A DNA stretch of 35,274 bases from Thiovulum sp. ES. Its GTDB lineage: Bacteria; Campylobacterota; Campylobacteria; Campylobacterales; Thiovulaceae. The notes below the pieces were generated by a model that was not told the DNA's origin, did no database searches, and saw nothing but the letters and a program-made list of their open reading frames with translations. The DNA lies in NCBI GenBank assembly GCA_000276965.1, contig AKKQ01000015.1, forward strand, positions 1 to 35,274, given 5' to 3'. Made by a program: the position numbers and the translations under genes. The first letter of the stretch is position 1. Each line of letters opens with the position of its first letter. This document shows positions 1-8,115 of the stretch, in pieces.

Positions 1-44
1 TACCTATTGGTTTAAAACAAAACTATCTTAGCAGACATTGGTTC

Positions 45-320
45 TTATTTGGAGATCATTAAGTCTAATTCCAAAGAACGAACTTTTGACTCCAAAGAAC
101 GAACTTTTGATTCTAAAGAACTAACTTTTGATTCTAAAGAACTAACTTTATCAGCCTTTTTACATACCTCATATATTTTCTTCTCTAATTTACATGTTTC
201 TGATTTATCTAAACTAAACATGCAATCTGGCATAGAACAATAAGCACCAAGTTGAGAAAAGCTTGTTCCGAGAATTGCAAAACCGAGAAAAACTTTTTTG
301 AAATTGTTTTGTATTTCCAT
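45..320 (-). CDS. small secreted protein with C-terminal heptad (coiled-coil) repeat
   Basis: A 91-residue product whose start is the ATG at 320, preceded by AAAGGG; the frame stays open upstream but has no ribosome site there. Residues 1-27 look like a Sec signal peptide (basic start, hydrophobic core, then GAYC). The mature part has four cysteines (YC, DC, TC, VC) in the first half, suggesting an oxidised periplasmic or secreted fold. It ends in four consecutive seven-residue units of the type SSLESKV/RSLESKV, a textbook a/d-position coiled coil. The repeat is also nearly exact at DNA level (21-bp units), so copy number can change without frameshift. It is divergent from the HTH gene. Function is unknown; I recognise no family. 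Confidence 0.6.
   Translation of the reverse strand: MEIQNNFKKVFLGFAILGTSFSQLGAYCSMPDCMFSLDKSETCKLEKKIYEVCKKADKVSSLESKVSSLESKVRSLESKVRSLELDLMISK
70..153 (-). repeat. four tandem 21-bp units encoding coiled-coil heptads
   Basis: Units lie at 70-90, 91-111, 112-132 and 133-153. The first three differ from each other by only a few bases; the fourth diverges at its end. Twenty-one bases is seven codons, so gain or loss of a unit keeps the frame of the small secreted gene and lengthens its coiled coil by one heptad. Confidence 0.85.
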
Positions 321-345
321 TAAAAACCCTTTTTTTGTAGTTTTA

Positions 346-359
346 CTCAAAATTTTGAG
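346..359. promoter_or_regulatory. perfect 14-bp palindrome in a divergent intergenic gap
   Basis: The sequence CTCAAAATTTTGAG is its own reverse complement. It lies in the gap between the minus-strand secreted gene and the plus-strand HTH gene, about 26 bp before the ATG of the former. Its position fits an operator, possibly for the adjacent HTH protein; that link is inference. Confidence 0.4.
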
Positions 360-387
360 CTTCCCAATTGTAAAAAAAAACAATAAT

Positions 388-414
388 TTGTCAAGTCGGA
401 AAAAGCGATAAAAT
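388..414 (+). promoter_or_regulatory. candidate promoter of the first HTH gene
   Basis: TTGTCA at 388-393 and TAAAAT at 409-414, spaced 15 bp. The TAAAAT and the 12 bases after it are identical upstream of the paralogous HTH gene at 28.6 kb, whereas sequence further upstream is not. This suggests the -10 and leader were duplicated with the gene. The implied transcript starts within about 20 bases of the coding region. Confidence 0.4.
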
Positions 415-525
415 TTCAAAAAGTGCATGGAGGATTTTTTGGAACAAAAAGAGGCAAAAAATGAAGAGAACCTTGTAAAAAAAACTTGCCGAGAACTTGG
501 AATAACTCAAAAGGAGTTGGCTGAA
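409..525 (+). repeat. inverted repeat copy 1 (HTH leader and 5' half of gene)
   Basis: This segment matches the reverse complement of 28582-28698 with only a few mismatches, mostly at silent positions. Homology begins at the -10-like TAAAAT and fades after the codons for KELAE. Together with the 1297-1494 / 28100-28297 match it marks a duplicated two-gene module in inverted orientation about 27 kb apart. Confidence 0.85.
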
Positions 526-666
526 TATTTTGGTGTTACACCAAAAGCAGTTTCAAACTGGGCAACACAAAAACATAAATTACCCACAAATTTCTACTTT
601 CTAATTGATTTAATAAAAACACAAAGAAAATATAATTCTTTAATGAATGCAATTAACAATCATTAA
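439..666 (+). CDS. small helix-turn-helix (XRE/Cro-type) regulator, copy 1
   Basis: About 75 residues. The helix-turn-helix reads ITQKELAEYFGVTPKAVSNW, which matches the Cro/C1-type pattern (Q in helix 2, turn glycine, KAVSNW recognition helix). The TTG at 439 is preferred because GGAGG ends 5 bases before it; the in-frame ATG at 427 has no ribosome site but would add MEDF. The N-terminal half is nearly identical to the HTH gene at 28435-28668, after which the two diverge, including in the recognition helix (TPKAVSN versus SEKSITN), so they probably bind different DNA. It is followed by the BRO-like gene, the usual pairing of a repressor with an antirepressor in prophage remnants. Likely DNA-binding regulator; target unknown. 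Confidence 0.75.
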   Translation: MEQKEAKNEENLVKKTCRELGITQKELAEYFGVTPKAVSNWATQKHKLPTNFYFLIDLIKTQRKYNSLMNAINNH

Positions 667-669
667 AAC

Positions 670-698
670 TTGACTTATTAACGAAACTTCTATAAAAT
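670..698 (+). promoter_or_regulatory. candidate sigma70 promoter of the BRO-like gene
   Basis: TTGACT at 670-675 and TAAAAT at 693-698 with a 17-bp spacer (an overlapping TATAAA at 691 gives a 15-bp spacer). It sits just after the HTH stop codon and about 60 bases before the TTG start of the next gene, so that gene can be expressed separately from the HTH gene. Confidence 0.45.
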
Positions 699-705
699 TC
701 TTAAA

Positions 706-737
706 TCAAAGAGAAATCCTTAACCTTTCCTCTTTGA
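706..737 (+). promoter_or_regulatory. inverted repeat in the leader of the BRO-like gene
   Basis: TCAAAGAG at 706-713 pairs with CTCTTTGA at 730-737 around a 16-base loop. It lies between the candidate promoter and the start codon, so it could be an operator for the HTH protein or an RNA hairpin in the leader. Nothing in the sequence decides between these. Confidence 0.35.
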
Positions 738-759
738 AATAAATGAACAAGGTTTAATT

Positions 760-1494
760 TTGAACCTAATCACAAAAAATTTTAACACAACAGATATAAG
801 AATTCTATTAATTGATGGTAGAGAATATTTTGTTGCAAAAGACACAGCTCTTTTATTAGGCTACTCAAATACTAACGATGCAATTTCTCGACATTGTAAA
901 AAAGCAAAATCTGTAAGAGATTTTTTAAGGGATCAAAGAACACTACCCCTTGATTTAAATGGGGTCGGGAATTTAGATATTCAGACAAAATTAATTCCAG
1001 AGTCCGATGTTTGGCGATTAGTTATCAAATCAAAACTTCCAGAAACTGAAAAGATTGAAGAGTGGATCATGGAAGAAGTTTTACCATCAATCCGAAAAAC
1101 GGGATCGTATTCTTTGCAAAAAAGTGAAACAAATCTTGTTGAAGAAATTTCACTTTCTGAAATTGTCGAACAGACTGAAAAAGCTGTTGAAGTGATGAAA
1201 CTTTTGGAAAATAGAAATGCTTTTGAACTTTTCCAAATTGACCAAATCGCAGGAAAATTTTCACCAACAAAACTTCTAAACATTGATTTTTCTCAAACAT
1301 ATTTTTTGCCGACTGAAATTGGAAAAATTTTAGGAATTTCTGGAGCAGAAGTGAATTTGATTTTGGAAAAGAGAGGCTTTCAATTTCGAGATGAAAATGG
1401 AATTTGGCGACCGACCTCATCGGGAAAAGAGTTCTGCTTAGAAATTGGAAATCAATTCAATCAACTCAAATGGAGAATTTCCACAATTCTTTAA
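760..1494 (+). CDS. BRO-N / phage antirepressor-like protein
   Basis: A 244-residue protein. Residues about 8-117 form a BRO-N domain: FVAKDTALLLGYSN, then the long DNA-contacting segment, the conserved ESDVWRLVIKSK region and EEVLPSIRKTGSY, the signature end of the domain. Residues 178-244 are a second small domain (PTEIGKILGISG...NLILEKRGFQ) resembling the antirepressor C-terminal (ANT/KilAC-type) winged helix. TTG at 760 is used because the nearby ATG at 743 hits a stop after four codons; AAGG precedes the TTG. Such genes are typical of phages and islands and act as DNA-binding antirepressors. The C-terminal domain recurs as a relic at 28100-28297. A copy of the dispersed GACCTCATCG word lies at 1413-1422. 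Confidence 0.8.
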   Translation: MNLITKNFNTTDIRILLIDGREYFVAKDTALLLGYSNTNDAISRHCKKAKSVRDFLRDQRTLPLDLNGVGNLDIQTKLIPESDVWRLVIKSKLPETEKIEEWIMEEVLPSIRKTGSYSLQKSETNLVEEISLSEIVEQTEKAVEVMKLLENRNAFELFQIDQIAGKFSPTKLLNIDFSQTYFLPTEIGKILGISGAEVNLILEKRGFQFRDENGIWRPTSSGKEFCLEIGNQFNQLKWRISTIL

Positions 1495-1502
1495 TTCTCA
1501 AG

Positions 1503-1525
1503 TTTGTCGGGGTTTTCCCGACAAA
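1503..1525. terminator. hairpin between convergent BRO-like gene and acs
   Basis: TTTGTCGGG at 1503-1511 pairs perfectly with CCCGACAAA at 1517-1525 around a GTTTT loop. It lies between two convergent stop codons and could serve both strands. There is no clean U-tract, a feature shared by most gene-end hairpins in this window. Confidence 0.6.
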
Positions 1526-1533
1526 AAAGAGTT

Positions 1534-3474
1534 TTAGAATTTAGCTTGAATTTTTCCAACAACACTTGGGTCTTCAAGAGTTGAAGTATCTTGAGTGATT
1601 TCCTCACCTTTTACAATCGACCGTAGAATTCTTCTCATGATTTTTCCGCTTCGTGTTTTTGGCAGTCCCGGAACAATCACAATTTCATCACATTTTGCAA
1701 TCGGGCCAATCTCTTTTACGATAATTTTGTTGAGTTCTTTGAGAAGTTCAACATCTTCACCAAGAGTATCTTCCGACTTGATTACGATGTAAGCAAAAAC
1801 AGCATCACCTTTTACAGGATGAGGTTTTCCAACAACAGCAACTTCTGCTACATTTTCGTGATGACCAATTGCTGATTCAATTTCCGCAGTTCCCATTCTG
1901 TGTCCAGAAACATTAATTACATCGTCAGTTCGACCTGTGATAACGATGTATCCGTTTTCGTCATACATTGCACCATCACCTGAAAAATAGACTGGTTTTC
2001 CATCTTTTTTCGCATCGCCAAAGTATGATTTTTTGAATCTCTCTGGATCATTCCAAATTGTTCGGATCATTGAAGGCCATGGTTTTGTAATACAAAGAAG
2101 ACCTTTTTCACCCTCTGGCATTTTTTCACCGTTTTCATCAATAATTTCAGCCGTGATTCCTGGAAGTGGATTTGTCGCCGACCCTGGTTTAATTGGAGTT
2201 GCAAAAGGAAGTGGAGAAACCATATGTCCGCCTGTTTCTGTTTGCCACCAAGTATCCACGATTGGACATTTTCCGCCACCAATTTCATTGTAATACCAAA
2301 GCCAAGCATCTGGATTAATTGGCTCACCAACTGTTCCAAGAACTCGAAGTGATGATAAATCATATTTTGCTGGTTCGTCCGCACCTTGTTTGTGAAGAAG
2401 TCGAATTGCTGTTGGTGCTGTGTAGAACTGATTTACTTGATATTCCTCAATCATTTTCCACCATCGACCCGCATCTGGATAGAGTGGCACACCCTCAAAC
2501 ATAACAGTTGTCGCACCCATTGCAAGTGGTCCATAAACAATATATGTGTGTCCAGTAATCCAACCAACATCAGCAGTACACCAATATGTGTCGTTTTCCC
2601 GAACATCAAATACATTTTCCATTGTTGTTTGTGCATGTAAAATATATCCAGCTTGAGAATGCTGAACACCTTTCGGTTTTCCTGTTGATCCTGAAGTGTA
2701 AAGTAGGAAAAGTGGGTCTTCAGAATCCATGATTTCAGGTTCGCAAATTGGAGACTCATCTTTTACAAGCTCTTGATACGAGAAATCTCGACCAGCTTCC
2801 CAATGAATTTCTTCGCCGTTTCTCTCAACAACTAGAACTTTTTTAACACTTTCACAACCAGTTGAAAGAGCTTCATCAACAACAGGTTTTAGAAGATACG
2901 GTTTTCCTCTTCTGTATGCTCCGTCAGTCGTTACAACAAGTTTTGCTTCTGCATCAATAATTCGGTCTCGGAGTGCATCAGCAGAGAAACCACCAAATAC
3001 AACAGAGTGAATTGCCCCAATTCTTGCAACTGCTAACATCATCACAGCAGTTTCAGGAATCATCGGCATATAAATTACGACTCGGTCGCCTTTTTGAATT
3101 CCAAATTTATTTTTTAATAGGTTTGCAGTTTTATTTACTTCGTAGTAGAGTTCTCGATATGTAATAACTTTTTGATCTCCGAGTTCTCCCTCGAAAATAA
3201 TTGCAGCTTTATTTTTTCTTGTCTCTAAGTGTCGGTCAATACACTGATAGGAAACATTTAATTTTCCGTTTTTGAACCATTTATAAAACGGTGCATCGCC
3301 TTCATCAAGAACCTCATCGAACGGTTCAAACCAAGTGATTTTTTCTTTAGCTAAATCACCCCAAAATTTTTCATAATCATTATTTGCATCTGCGACCATG
3401 TTTTCATATTCACAGATATTTTTAACCCTAGCTTTTTTTGCCTCGTCTCTGTTCGGTTGATACAGCTTTTCCAT
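1534..3474 (-). CDS. acs: acetyl-CoA synthetase (AMP-forming)
   Basis: A 646-residue cytoplasmic ligase that makes acetyl-CoA from acetate, ATP and CoA through an acetyl-adenylate. Full length for the Acs family. The adenylate-forming P-loop [11 protein letters not shown] lies near residues 258-270, the hinge/CoA region shows [16 protein letters not shown], and the regulatory acetylation lysine is in TRSGKIMRR near residue 606. The active-site TWWQTETGG motif is intact. The ATG at 3474 is chosen because AGGA stands 9 bases upstream; an in-frame TTG two codons earlier is too close to it. It allows growth on, or overflow recovery of, acetate. It converges on the BRO-like gene and is followed upstream by the ankyrin gene on the same strand. 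Confidence 0.97.
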   Translation of the reverse strand: MEKLYQPNRDEAKKARVKNICEYENMVADANNDYEKFWGDLAKEKITWFEPFDEVLDEGDAPFYKWFKNGKLNVSYQCIDRHLETRKNKAAIIFEGELGDQKVITYRELYYEVNKTANLLKNKFGIQKGDRVVIYMPMIPETAVMMLAVARIGAIHSVVFGGFSADALRDRIIDAEAKLVVTTDGAYRRGKPYLLKPVVDEALSTGCESVKKVLVVERNGEEIHWEAGRDFSYQELVKDESPICEPEIMDSEDPLFLLYTSGSTGKPKGVQHSQAGYILHAQTTMENVFDVRENDTYWCTADVGWITGHTYIVYGPLAMGATTVMFEGVPLYPDAGRWWKMIEEYQVNQFYTAPTAIRLLHKQGADEPAKYDLSSLRVLGTVGEPINPDAWLWYYNEIGGGKCPIVDTWWQTETGGHMVSPLPFATPIKPGSATNPLPGITAEIIDENGEKMPEGEKGLLCITKPWPSMIRTIWNDPERFKKSYFGDAKKDGKPVYFSGDGAMYDENGYIVITGRTDDVINVSGHRMGTAEIESAIGHHENVAEVAVVGKPHPVKGDAVFAYIVIKSEDTLGEDVELLKELNKIIVKEIGPIAKCDEIVIVPGLPKTRSGKIMRRILRSIVKGEEITQDTSTLEDPSVVGKIQAKF

Positions 3475-3559
3475 TTTCAAAGTTCCTAATAATTTAGTTA
3501 CAAGCGAAATATATCATTTTTTTCACTCTTAAAAAAATAGACTTTGCTAATGAGTTTCA

Positions 3560-4069
3560 TTATTTTAAATAATCTGCAATTCCCAAATTTCCCCGTGATA
3601 GAGCAATATCAAAAGCTGTTAAATTATGTTTTGTTTTTGCATTTTTATCCGCTCCAATATTCAGTAAAAATTTCACGATTTCTAAATTATTTGAGAAAGA
3701 TGCTTGATGAAGTGGAGTAACTCCTTCACTATTTTCATGTTCAAAATCTGCACCATTTAAAAGCAATAACTTGGCAATTTTGTTTCTTTTTTGAGAAATC
3801 GCATAAGTTAAAGGTGTTCGATCTCGATTATCTTCACAATCAACTTCAGCCCCCCGTTTCACTAAAAATTCGACAAGTTCCAAATTTCTCATTTTTACCG
3901 CAAGATGCAATGGTGTTAATCCTGCTTCTGTCGTCTCTTCAATTTTTGAAATATTATTTTCTAAAATTTGAGAAAGTGTTTCTCTGTTTTCTTCATAAAT
4001 TGCACGATGAATCTCTTTCCAATTTCCACCAGAAAGTAAAATTGGTAGGAGTATAAATAATATTTTCAT
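3560..4069 (-). CDS. secreted ankyrin-repeat protein
   Basis: A 169-residue protein with a short hydrophobic signal sequence (MKILFILLPILLSGG) followed by four to five ankyrin repeats of about 33 residues. These are recognisable from GLTPLHLAVKMRNLELVEFLVKRGA, DRTPLTYAI...KLLLLNGAD, GVTPLHQASFSNNLEIVKFLL and LTAFDIALSRGNLGIADYL; they are paraphrased here by consensus positions 50-169. The start ATG has AAGGC 8 bases upstream. Ankyrin repeats bind protein partners; an exported small ankyrin protein could be a periplasmic inhibitor or scaffold, as with the ankyrin proteins linked to periplasmic catalases in other Proteobacteria, but no partner is visible here. It is on the same strand as acs, 85 bp away, probably transcribed separately. 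Confidence 0.85.
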   Translation of the reverse strand: MKILFILLPILLSGGNWKEIHRAIYEENRETLSQILENNISKIEETTEAGLTPLHLAVKMRNLELVEFLVKRGAEVDCEDNRDRTPLTYAISQKRNKIAKLLLLNGADFEHENSEGVTPLHQASFSNNLEIVKFLLNIGADKNAKTKHNLTAFDIALSRGNLGIADYLK

Positions 4070-4271
4070 TTTTAGCCTTTTTCACAATATTATCGTTTCT
4101 AGGAAAAAAATGGAATTTTTATTTTAAAATCTCTATAAGCATTCTTAAAGTAGAATCTTTAAATTAAATGTAAAATATTTATTAATTTTAAATTTGTTCC
4201 GAATTGAAAATATTGGTTTTTGGGTTATGAATTAGCCTTTTTCCATTCTGTGAAGTTTAGAAAAATAAAAA

Positions 4272-4346
4272 GCCTTTCGAGTTCCGTAAGCATTTGCGAT
4301 AAGGTTAGTTAGGAAGCCTCCACTTTAAATCTAATCTAAGTGGTGG
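4272..4346 (+). ncRNA. candidate structured RNA upstream of the chemoreceptor gene
   Basis: The 334-bp gap at 4070-4403 contains no credible ORF. Within it two adjacent helices can form: GCCTT+TCG (4272-4279) with CGA+AAGGT (4297-4305, one bulged T), and CC-T-CCACTT (4317-4325) with AAGTGG-T-GG (4338-4346). A TTCC in the first loop (4282-4285) can pair with GGAA (4312-4315), a possible pseudoknot. G+C is locally higher than the AT-rich flanks. I do not recognise a known riboswitch class; it could be a leader element of the chemoreceptor mRNA or a free small RNA. Confidence 0.3.
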
Positions 4347-4403
4347 ATATTTCACGAGATAATACTAGGATTTTTTTCCAATCAAATTTATCTGGAGAGT
4401 TTT

Positions 4404-5762
4404 ATGACAATCGAAGAAAAAAAAATCACTGAACTTGAAGAAGAACTTAAGTTTTACAGAGAGGCTTTAGGGACTTATATTGGAAAGCCTTTTGCACTTT
4501 TCAAAAATTCTCAACTAGCCTATCTATCAGAAGAAGCTGAAGATAAAAGGCTTGACAAATATCAAAGTCTTATGCTTTCAGGGACTCAAGAAATTTTAGG
4601 CGATACTTTTACCGCTGTTGTTTCTGAAAAGAGAGTCAAAAGATCAGAAGGTTTCAAACTTTTTGAAGTAGATATTAAAAACGACGTCTATAATCAAGAA
4701 GAGGGTCCAATGAGTGACGAAGAGAGATTTAAAAGAATTAAAGATATTCGACAGGATATTATTTTTGAAGCTCTCTCAGATGCACAAAAACTTCTTGATA
4801 ATCTTCTTGGTGATATGCAATTCCTTGTTGAAGAATCTCAAGGAACTGCCGACAGCTCTGCTGAGGGAATGAAAAATATTGAAAGTATCTATAAAGATAC
4901 AGCACATCTTTCTGAAAATGTTAAAGAGAGTGTTGCTGTTATGGATAAATTAAATAATAGCAGTCTCTCTATTCAAGAAGTTCTTGCCCTTATTGATGAT
5001 GTTGCAGATCAGACAAATCTTCTTGCACTTAATGCTGCAATTGAAGCAGCTCGGGCTGGTGAGCATGGTCGAGGATTCTCTGTTGTTGCTGAGCAGATTC
5101 GAGGACTTGCCGAAAAAACACAAAAAGCAACTCAAGATATTGGTGATGTTATTGGTGTTATGACAATGGATATTGATAAATCTCGAAGAAAAACAAACTC
5201 TATTAATGATTTGGTTCAAACAATTCAACATGATGTTACAAATGTCAGAAACCTCATCATTCAATTTAAAGGGAACTCTTCGAGAACTTCTTTCAAAGTT
5301 AAAGATATTTCTTACAATATTTTCTCTGAACTTGCCAAGTTTGACCATGTTATTTTCAAAAATAATCTTTATACTTATTTTCTTAAAGAGTCTCAAGGAT
5401 TCTCAGCAGGAGATCACTTTAGTTGCCGACTTGGAAAATGGTACTACCATGGAACTGGTCGAGATACTTTTGTGGATACAGAATCATTCAAACATCTTGA
5501 ACTTCCACATGCTACTGTTCATAAAGAGGCACATACGGTTGTTGAACTTATGGAGAAAGATACAATTTCTCTTGATGAAGCTCTTATTCACTTTATGAAT
5601 ATTGAAGAAGCAAGTAAAGATGTTTTCAGAATTCTTGATGAAATCGTAAAAGAGAAATCAAGTATGACCGTTGGTGATGCCGTTGATATTCTTTTTTCAG
5701 TTGATACTGCTCCAAGAGTTAAAAAGAAAAAAGTTAAAAGCGGTGCGAAAGGTTTCGTATAG
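4404..5762 (+). CDS. soluble methyl-accepting chemotaxis protein with C-terminal CZB domain (TlpD-like)
   Basis: A 452-residue cytoplasmic chemoreceptor with no transmembrane segment. Residues 1-20 are a short coiled coil, and about 20-110 an unassigned sensory region. The signalling hairpin tip lies near 197-238 ([20 protein letters not shown], then [16 protein letters not shown]), which binds CheA and CheW. Residues about 312-390 are a CZB zinc-binding domain with the expected His-Cys-His-His pattern ([30 protein letters not shown]). This architecture and length match Helicobacter TlpD, which senses oxidants/energy state through CZB. The tail after residue 430 is lysine-rich. GGAGAG stands 6 bases before the ATG. 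The standalone receiver gene follows after an 79-bp gap with a hairpin, suggesting linked function. Confidence 0.92.
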   Translation: MTIEEKKITELEEELKFYREALGTYIGKPFALFKNSQLAYLSEEAEDKRLDKYQSLMLSGTQEILGDTFTAVVSEKRVKRSEGFKLFEVDIKNDVYNQEEGPMSDEERFKRIKDIRQDIIFEALSDAQKLLDNLLGDMQFLVEESQGTADSSAEGMKNIESIYKDTAHLSENVKESVAVMDKLNNSSLSIQEVLALIDDVADQTNLLALNAAIEAARAGEHGRGFSVVAEQIRGLAEKTQKATQDIGDVIGVMTMDIDKSRRKTNSINDLVQTIQHDVTNVRNLIIQFKGNSSRTSFKVKDISYNIFSELAKFDHVIFKNNLYTYFLKESQGFSAGDHFSCRLGKWYYHGTGRDTFVDTESFKHLELPHATVHKEAHTVVELMEKDTISLDEALIHFMNIEEASKDVFRILDEIVKEKSSMTVGDAVDILFSVDTAPRVKKKKVKSGAKGFV

Positions 5763-5794
5763 AATCAAGCTTATGCTAAAATAGTTTAAGCAAA

Positions 5795-5818
5795 TTTGTG
5801 AGAAAAATTTCTCACAAA
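5795..5818 (+). terminator. hairpin between chemoreceptor and receiver genes
   Basis: TTTGTGAGAAA at 5795-5805 is perfectly complementary to TTTCTCACAAA at 5808-5818, with a realistic loop of about eight A/T bases. It is 33 bases after the chemoreceptor stop and 24 before the next start, so it may terminate or attenuate read-through into the receiver gene. There is no U-tract after it. Confidence 0.5.
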
Positions 5819-5841
5819 AAAATAGAATTAAAAGGATTTTT

Positions 5842-6204
5842 TTGAAAAAAGTTGCAATTGTTGATGATGAATTAGAAATACTTAATATGTTAGAGAGACT
5901 CTTGAATAGAGAAAAAAATATCGAAGTTAGAGTTTTTAGTAATCCTGAAAATGCAATCGAAGAAGTTAAAGATGGTATTTTTGACTTGGTAATGCTCGAT
6001 ATTATGATGCCTCAAATGAATGGAATTGAATTTTTAAAAGCTATGAGAACGAAAAATCATAAAACAAAAGTTATTATGATGACTGCTCACTCTACACTTG
6101 ATAGGGTTTTAAACTCTCACCAGAGCGGAGCAGATGACTATATTTTAAAACCTTTTAAAAGTCTTCCAAAAATTCTTGACAAAGTTAGAGAAACTCTAGC
6201 TTAA
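5842..6204 (+). CDS. single-domain response regulator (CheY-like receiver)
   Basis: A 120-residue protein that is only a receiver domain. The acidic pair is D8-D9 (VDDE), the phosphoacceptor D53 (VMLDIMMP), the switch threonine T81 (MMTAHS) and the conserved lysine K103 (LKPF). There is no output domain, so it must act by protein binding, as CheY does on the flagellar motor or as a phosphate sink. TTG at 5842 is the start, with AAAGGA 6 bases upstream. It directly follows the chemoreceptor, so a chemotaxis role is likely, but it could instead serve a histidine kinase elsewhere. The IMMPQMNGIEFLK segment looks more like two-component receivers than canonical CheY. Confidence 0.88.
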   Translation: MKKVAIVDDELEILNMLERLLNREKNIEVRVFSNPENAIEEVKDGIFDLVMLDIMMPQMNGIEFLKAMRTKNHKTKVIMMTAHSTLDRVLNSHQSGADDYILKPFKSLPKILDKVRETLA

Positions 6205-6215
6205 CATCAAACTTA

Positions 6216-6237
6216 AAACCAGTTAGAAAACTGGTTT
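6216..6237. terminator. terminator hairpin between convergent genes
   Basis: AAACCAGTT at 6216-6224 pairs with AACTGGTTT at 6229-6237 around an AGAA tetraloop. It separates the receiver stop from the convergent glycosyltransferase stop and probably works in both directions. Confidence 0.65.
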
Positions 6238-6241
6238 CCCA

Positions 6242-7378
6242 CTAATTTTTCAGAGAACAGCTCTTGTGAAAAAAATCTAAAAAACTATCTTTTATACTCA
6301 TATTTTGAATATTTTGATGCCCAACTTCAGAAAACTCTTTTCTCAATTTCTCATTTTCAATAAGTTCGGAAATTTTTTCGATCCACATATCTTTTTCAAT
6401 TGGCAAAACAAAGGCACTTTGCCCATTTTTAACAACAGTTTTTGGACCTCCGATGTTTGAAACAATTGCAGGTAATCCAGAGGACTGAGCCTCCATAACA
6501 CTTTGTCCAAGTGTGTCGTTAATAGATGGAAAAAGAAAGAAATCGGAAGATGCATAAATTTTAGAAAGTTCTTCGCCACCACGATAGCCTAAAAAGTGAA
6601 TTCCAAATTCCGACAAATCTCCAAATTTCTCTTTTCCATCACCAACAACAATTAGCGATGAGGTTTTGTCTCCGCTTCTTTTTTTAAACTCTTTCCAAAT
6701 TTCTAAGAGAAAAGGGAAATTCTTTTCTGGAGTGAGACGACCAACATAAAGAGCTTTGATAGAATTTTTTTGAATTTGTAATCTTTTCCAAATGACCTCA
6801 TCGGCAAATTTTGTGTGAAAAGAGTTTGTGTCAATTCCAGCTTTTAAAACATAAATTTTCTCTTTTGAAACTCCAATACTTTCAGAAATATGCGGAATAT
6901 AACTTTCAGAACGAGAAAAAACTGCGGTGAAATCTTTGTAGAAATTTTTTAAAACTTTTTTAGTAATCCACCGAAGCAGAGAACTTTTTGTATTGTCGTA
7001 AATAAATTCTGGAAAATCGGTATGATAGACTCCCGCCATTGGAATTCCAAATTTTTTTGCAATTTTCCGACCAGAAAATCCAACTAATCCAGGTGTTGAA
7101 ATGTGGATGAGGTCGGGCTTAAATTCCCGAACTATTTTTTCAAACTCTTTTTTTCTCGGAATTACTAAATCAAGTTCTTTGTAAAAAGGCATCTCTATTT
7201 TAAATAGTGGTTTTGTGTTGAAAAATAGAGAGTCGTCGCATCGAGTTTTTGTTGTTGATGTTACAACTCGAAAATCTACTTTTAAGTCTTTTGAGAGTTG
7301 TGAATAGTTTTGGAGAAATCTCGAGACTCCATTTGCATCACAAACCGTGTCCGAAAAAAGTAGAATGCGACAATTCAC
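6242..7378 (-). CDS. GT4-family glycosyltransferase
   Basis: A 378-residue GT-B-fold glycosyltransferase. The N-terminal acceptor domain carries the GT4 opening motif (DTVCDANGVSRF, a variant of the usual D-x-NGV pattern), DLIHISTPGLVGFSGRKIAKK and the YHTDFPEF histidine. The C-terminal donor domain shows the hinge YVGRLTPEKNFPFLLEIW and the nucleotide-sugar motif FPSINDTLGQSVMEAQSSG. It most resembles the GDP-mannose-dependent alpha-mannosyltransferase subgroup, acting on a lipid or polysaccharide at the inner membrane; the sugar is not determinable from sequence. The GTG start overlaps the stop of the pseudouridine synthase gene by one base (TAGTG), showing translational coupling. It is the last gene of the ferredoxin-led run and ends at a shared terminator. 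Confidence 0.87.
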   Translation of the reverse strand: MNCRILLFSDTVCDANGVSRFLQNYSQLSKDLKVDFRVVTSTTKTRCDDSLFFNTKPLFKIEMPFYKELDLVIPRKKEFEKIVREFKPDLIHISTPGLVGFSGRKIAKKFGIPMAGVYHTDFPEFIYDNTKSSLLRWITKKVLKNFYKDFTAVFSRSESYIPHISESIGVSKEKIYVLKAGIDTNSFHTKFADEVIWKRLQIQKNSIKALYVGRLTPEKNFPFLLEIWKEFKKRSGDKTSSLIVVGDGKEKFGDLSEFGIHFLGYRGGEELSKIYASSDFFLFPSINDTLGQSVMEAQSSGLPAIVSNIGGPKTVVKNGQSAFVLPIEKDMWIEKISELIENEKLRKEFSEVGHQNIQNMSIKDSFLDFFHKSCSLKN

Positions 7379-8115
7379 TAATCAAGTCTCATGACAAAAC
7401 TTTTTGGCTCTTTCGCCTCAAATGAGTATCCTAAAAGTTCGGTTTTTTTTGAGTGCAACATAAGTCTTTCATACTCTTTTCCGCCGTAAATTCTATCCCC
7501 TAAAATTGGGTATCCCGCAGATTGTAAATGGACACGAATCTGATGAGTCCGTCCAGTCTCAATTAGAACTTTTACTTTGCTGTATTTTCCGTGAATTGAA
7601 ATTGGTTCAACTTTTGTAATTGCCTCTTCTCCATTTTTAGAAACAGAAACAACGGCACGACCGCCTCGACGATCTTTTTTTAATCGCTTATCAATTTCAA
7701 AAGGCTCGGCGATTCGACCAGAAACTACCGCAACATACTCTTTATAAACATCTCGTTTTTTAAAAGTCTCAATCACTTTTTTCTGATACTCTTTGTTTCG
7801 ACTAAGTAAAAGAATTCCGCTTGTGTCTCGATCAAGTCGATTTAGTAAAAAAGCATCTTTTACTTTTTTTTCCGCCTCTTCTGATTCCATAAAAACGGGT
7901 TTATTTACCGCAATTATGTTTTCGTCTTCAAAAATAAATTGTAATTTCTCAACTCGTTGCACCTTAAAACGGCTAGTTTTTGGAACTTCTGCTCTTGCAA
8001 TTGCAACTCGTCGCCCTTGTAAAAAGACAACTCCATTGTCAATCAATTTTTTTGCTTCGTTATTTGATATTTTTTCTTGTTCTGCTAAAACTTTATATGC
8101 TTTTTCATTTGCCAT
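7378..8115 (-). CDS. RluA-family pseudouridine synthase
   Basis: A 245-residue enzyme that isomerises uridine to pseudouridine in RNA, probably 23S rRNA. Residues 1-60 form a short S4-like RNA-binding region (KISNNEAKKLIDNGVVFLQGRRV). The catalytic domain has NRLDRDTSGILLL, in which the aspartate after LDR is the catalytic residue, and the later ETGRTHQIRVHLQSAGYPILGD motif typical of RluA/RluC/RluD. It is shorter than E. coli RluC/RluD (about 320 residues), as is common in Campylobacterota; I cannot assign the target uridine. The ATG at 8115 follows directly on the stop of the lipoprotein gene and the end overlaps the glycosyltransferase start. Confidence 0.93.
   Translation of the reverse strand: MANEKAYKVLAEQEKISNNEAKKLIDNGVVFLQGRRVAIARAEVPKTSRFKVQRVEKLQFIFEDENIIAVNKPVFMESEEAEKKVKDAFLLNRLDRDTSGILLLSRNKEYQKKVIETFKKRDVYKEYVAVVSGRIAEPFEIDKRLKKDRRGGRAVVSVSKNGEEAITKVEPISIHGKYSKVKVLIETGRTHQIRVHLQSAGYPILGDRIYGGKEYERLMLHSKKTELLGYSFEAKEPKSFVMRLD

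Noticed and set aside
70-153. Short regular repeats resembling a CRISPR array
   Set aside because: Units are contiguous with no spacers, are 21 bp, and encode coiled-coil heptads in frame of a secreted protein.
49-243. Plus-strand reading frame opposite the heptad-repeat gene
   Set aside because: No ribosome site, composition mirrors the repeat, and the minus-strand frame has a signal peptide and a proper start.
4272-4346. Known riboswitch, 6S RNA or SRP RNA in the chemoreceptor leader
   Set aside because: I compared by memory with the conserved cores of c-di-GMP, TPP, SAM, fluoride and THF riboswitches and with SRP domain IV; none fits, so only an unnamed candidate is reported.
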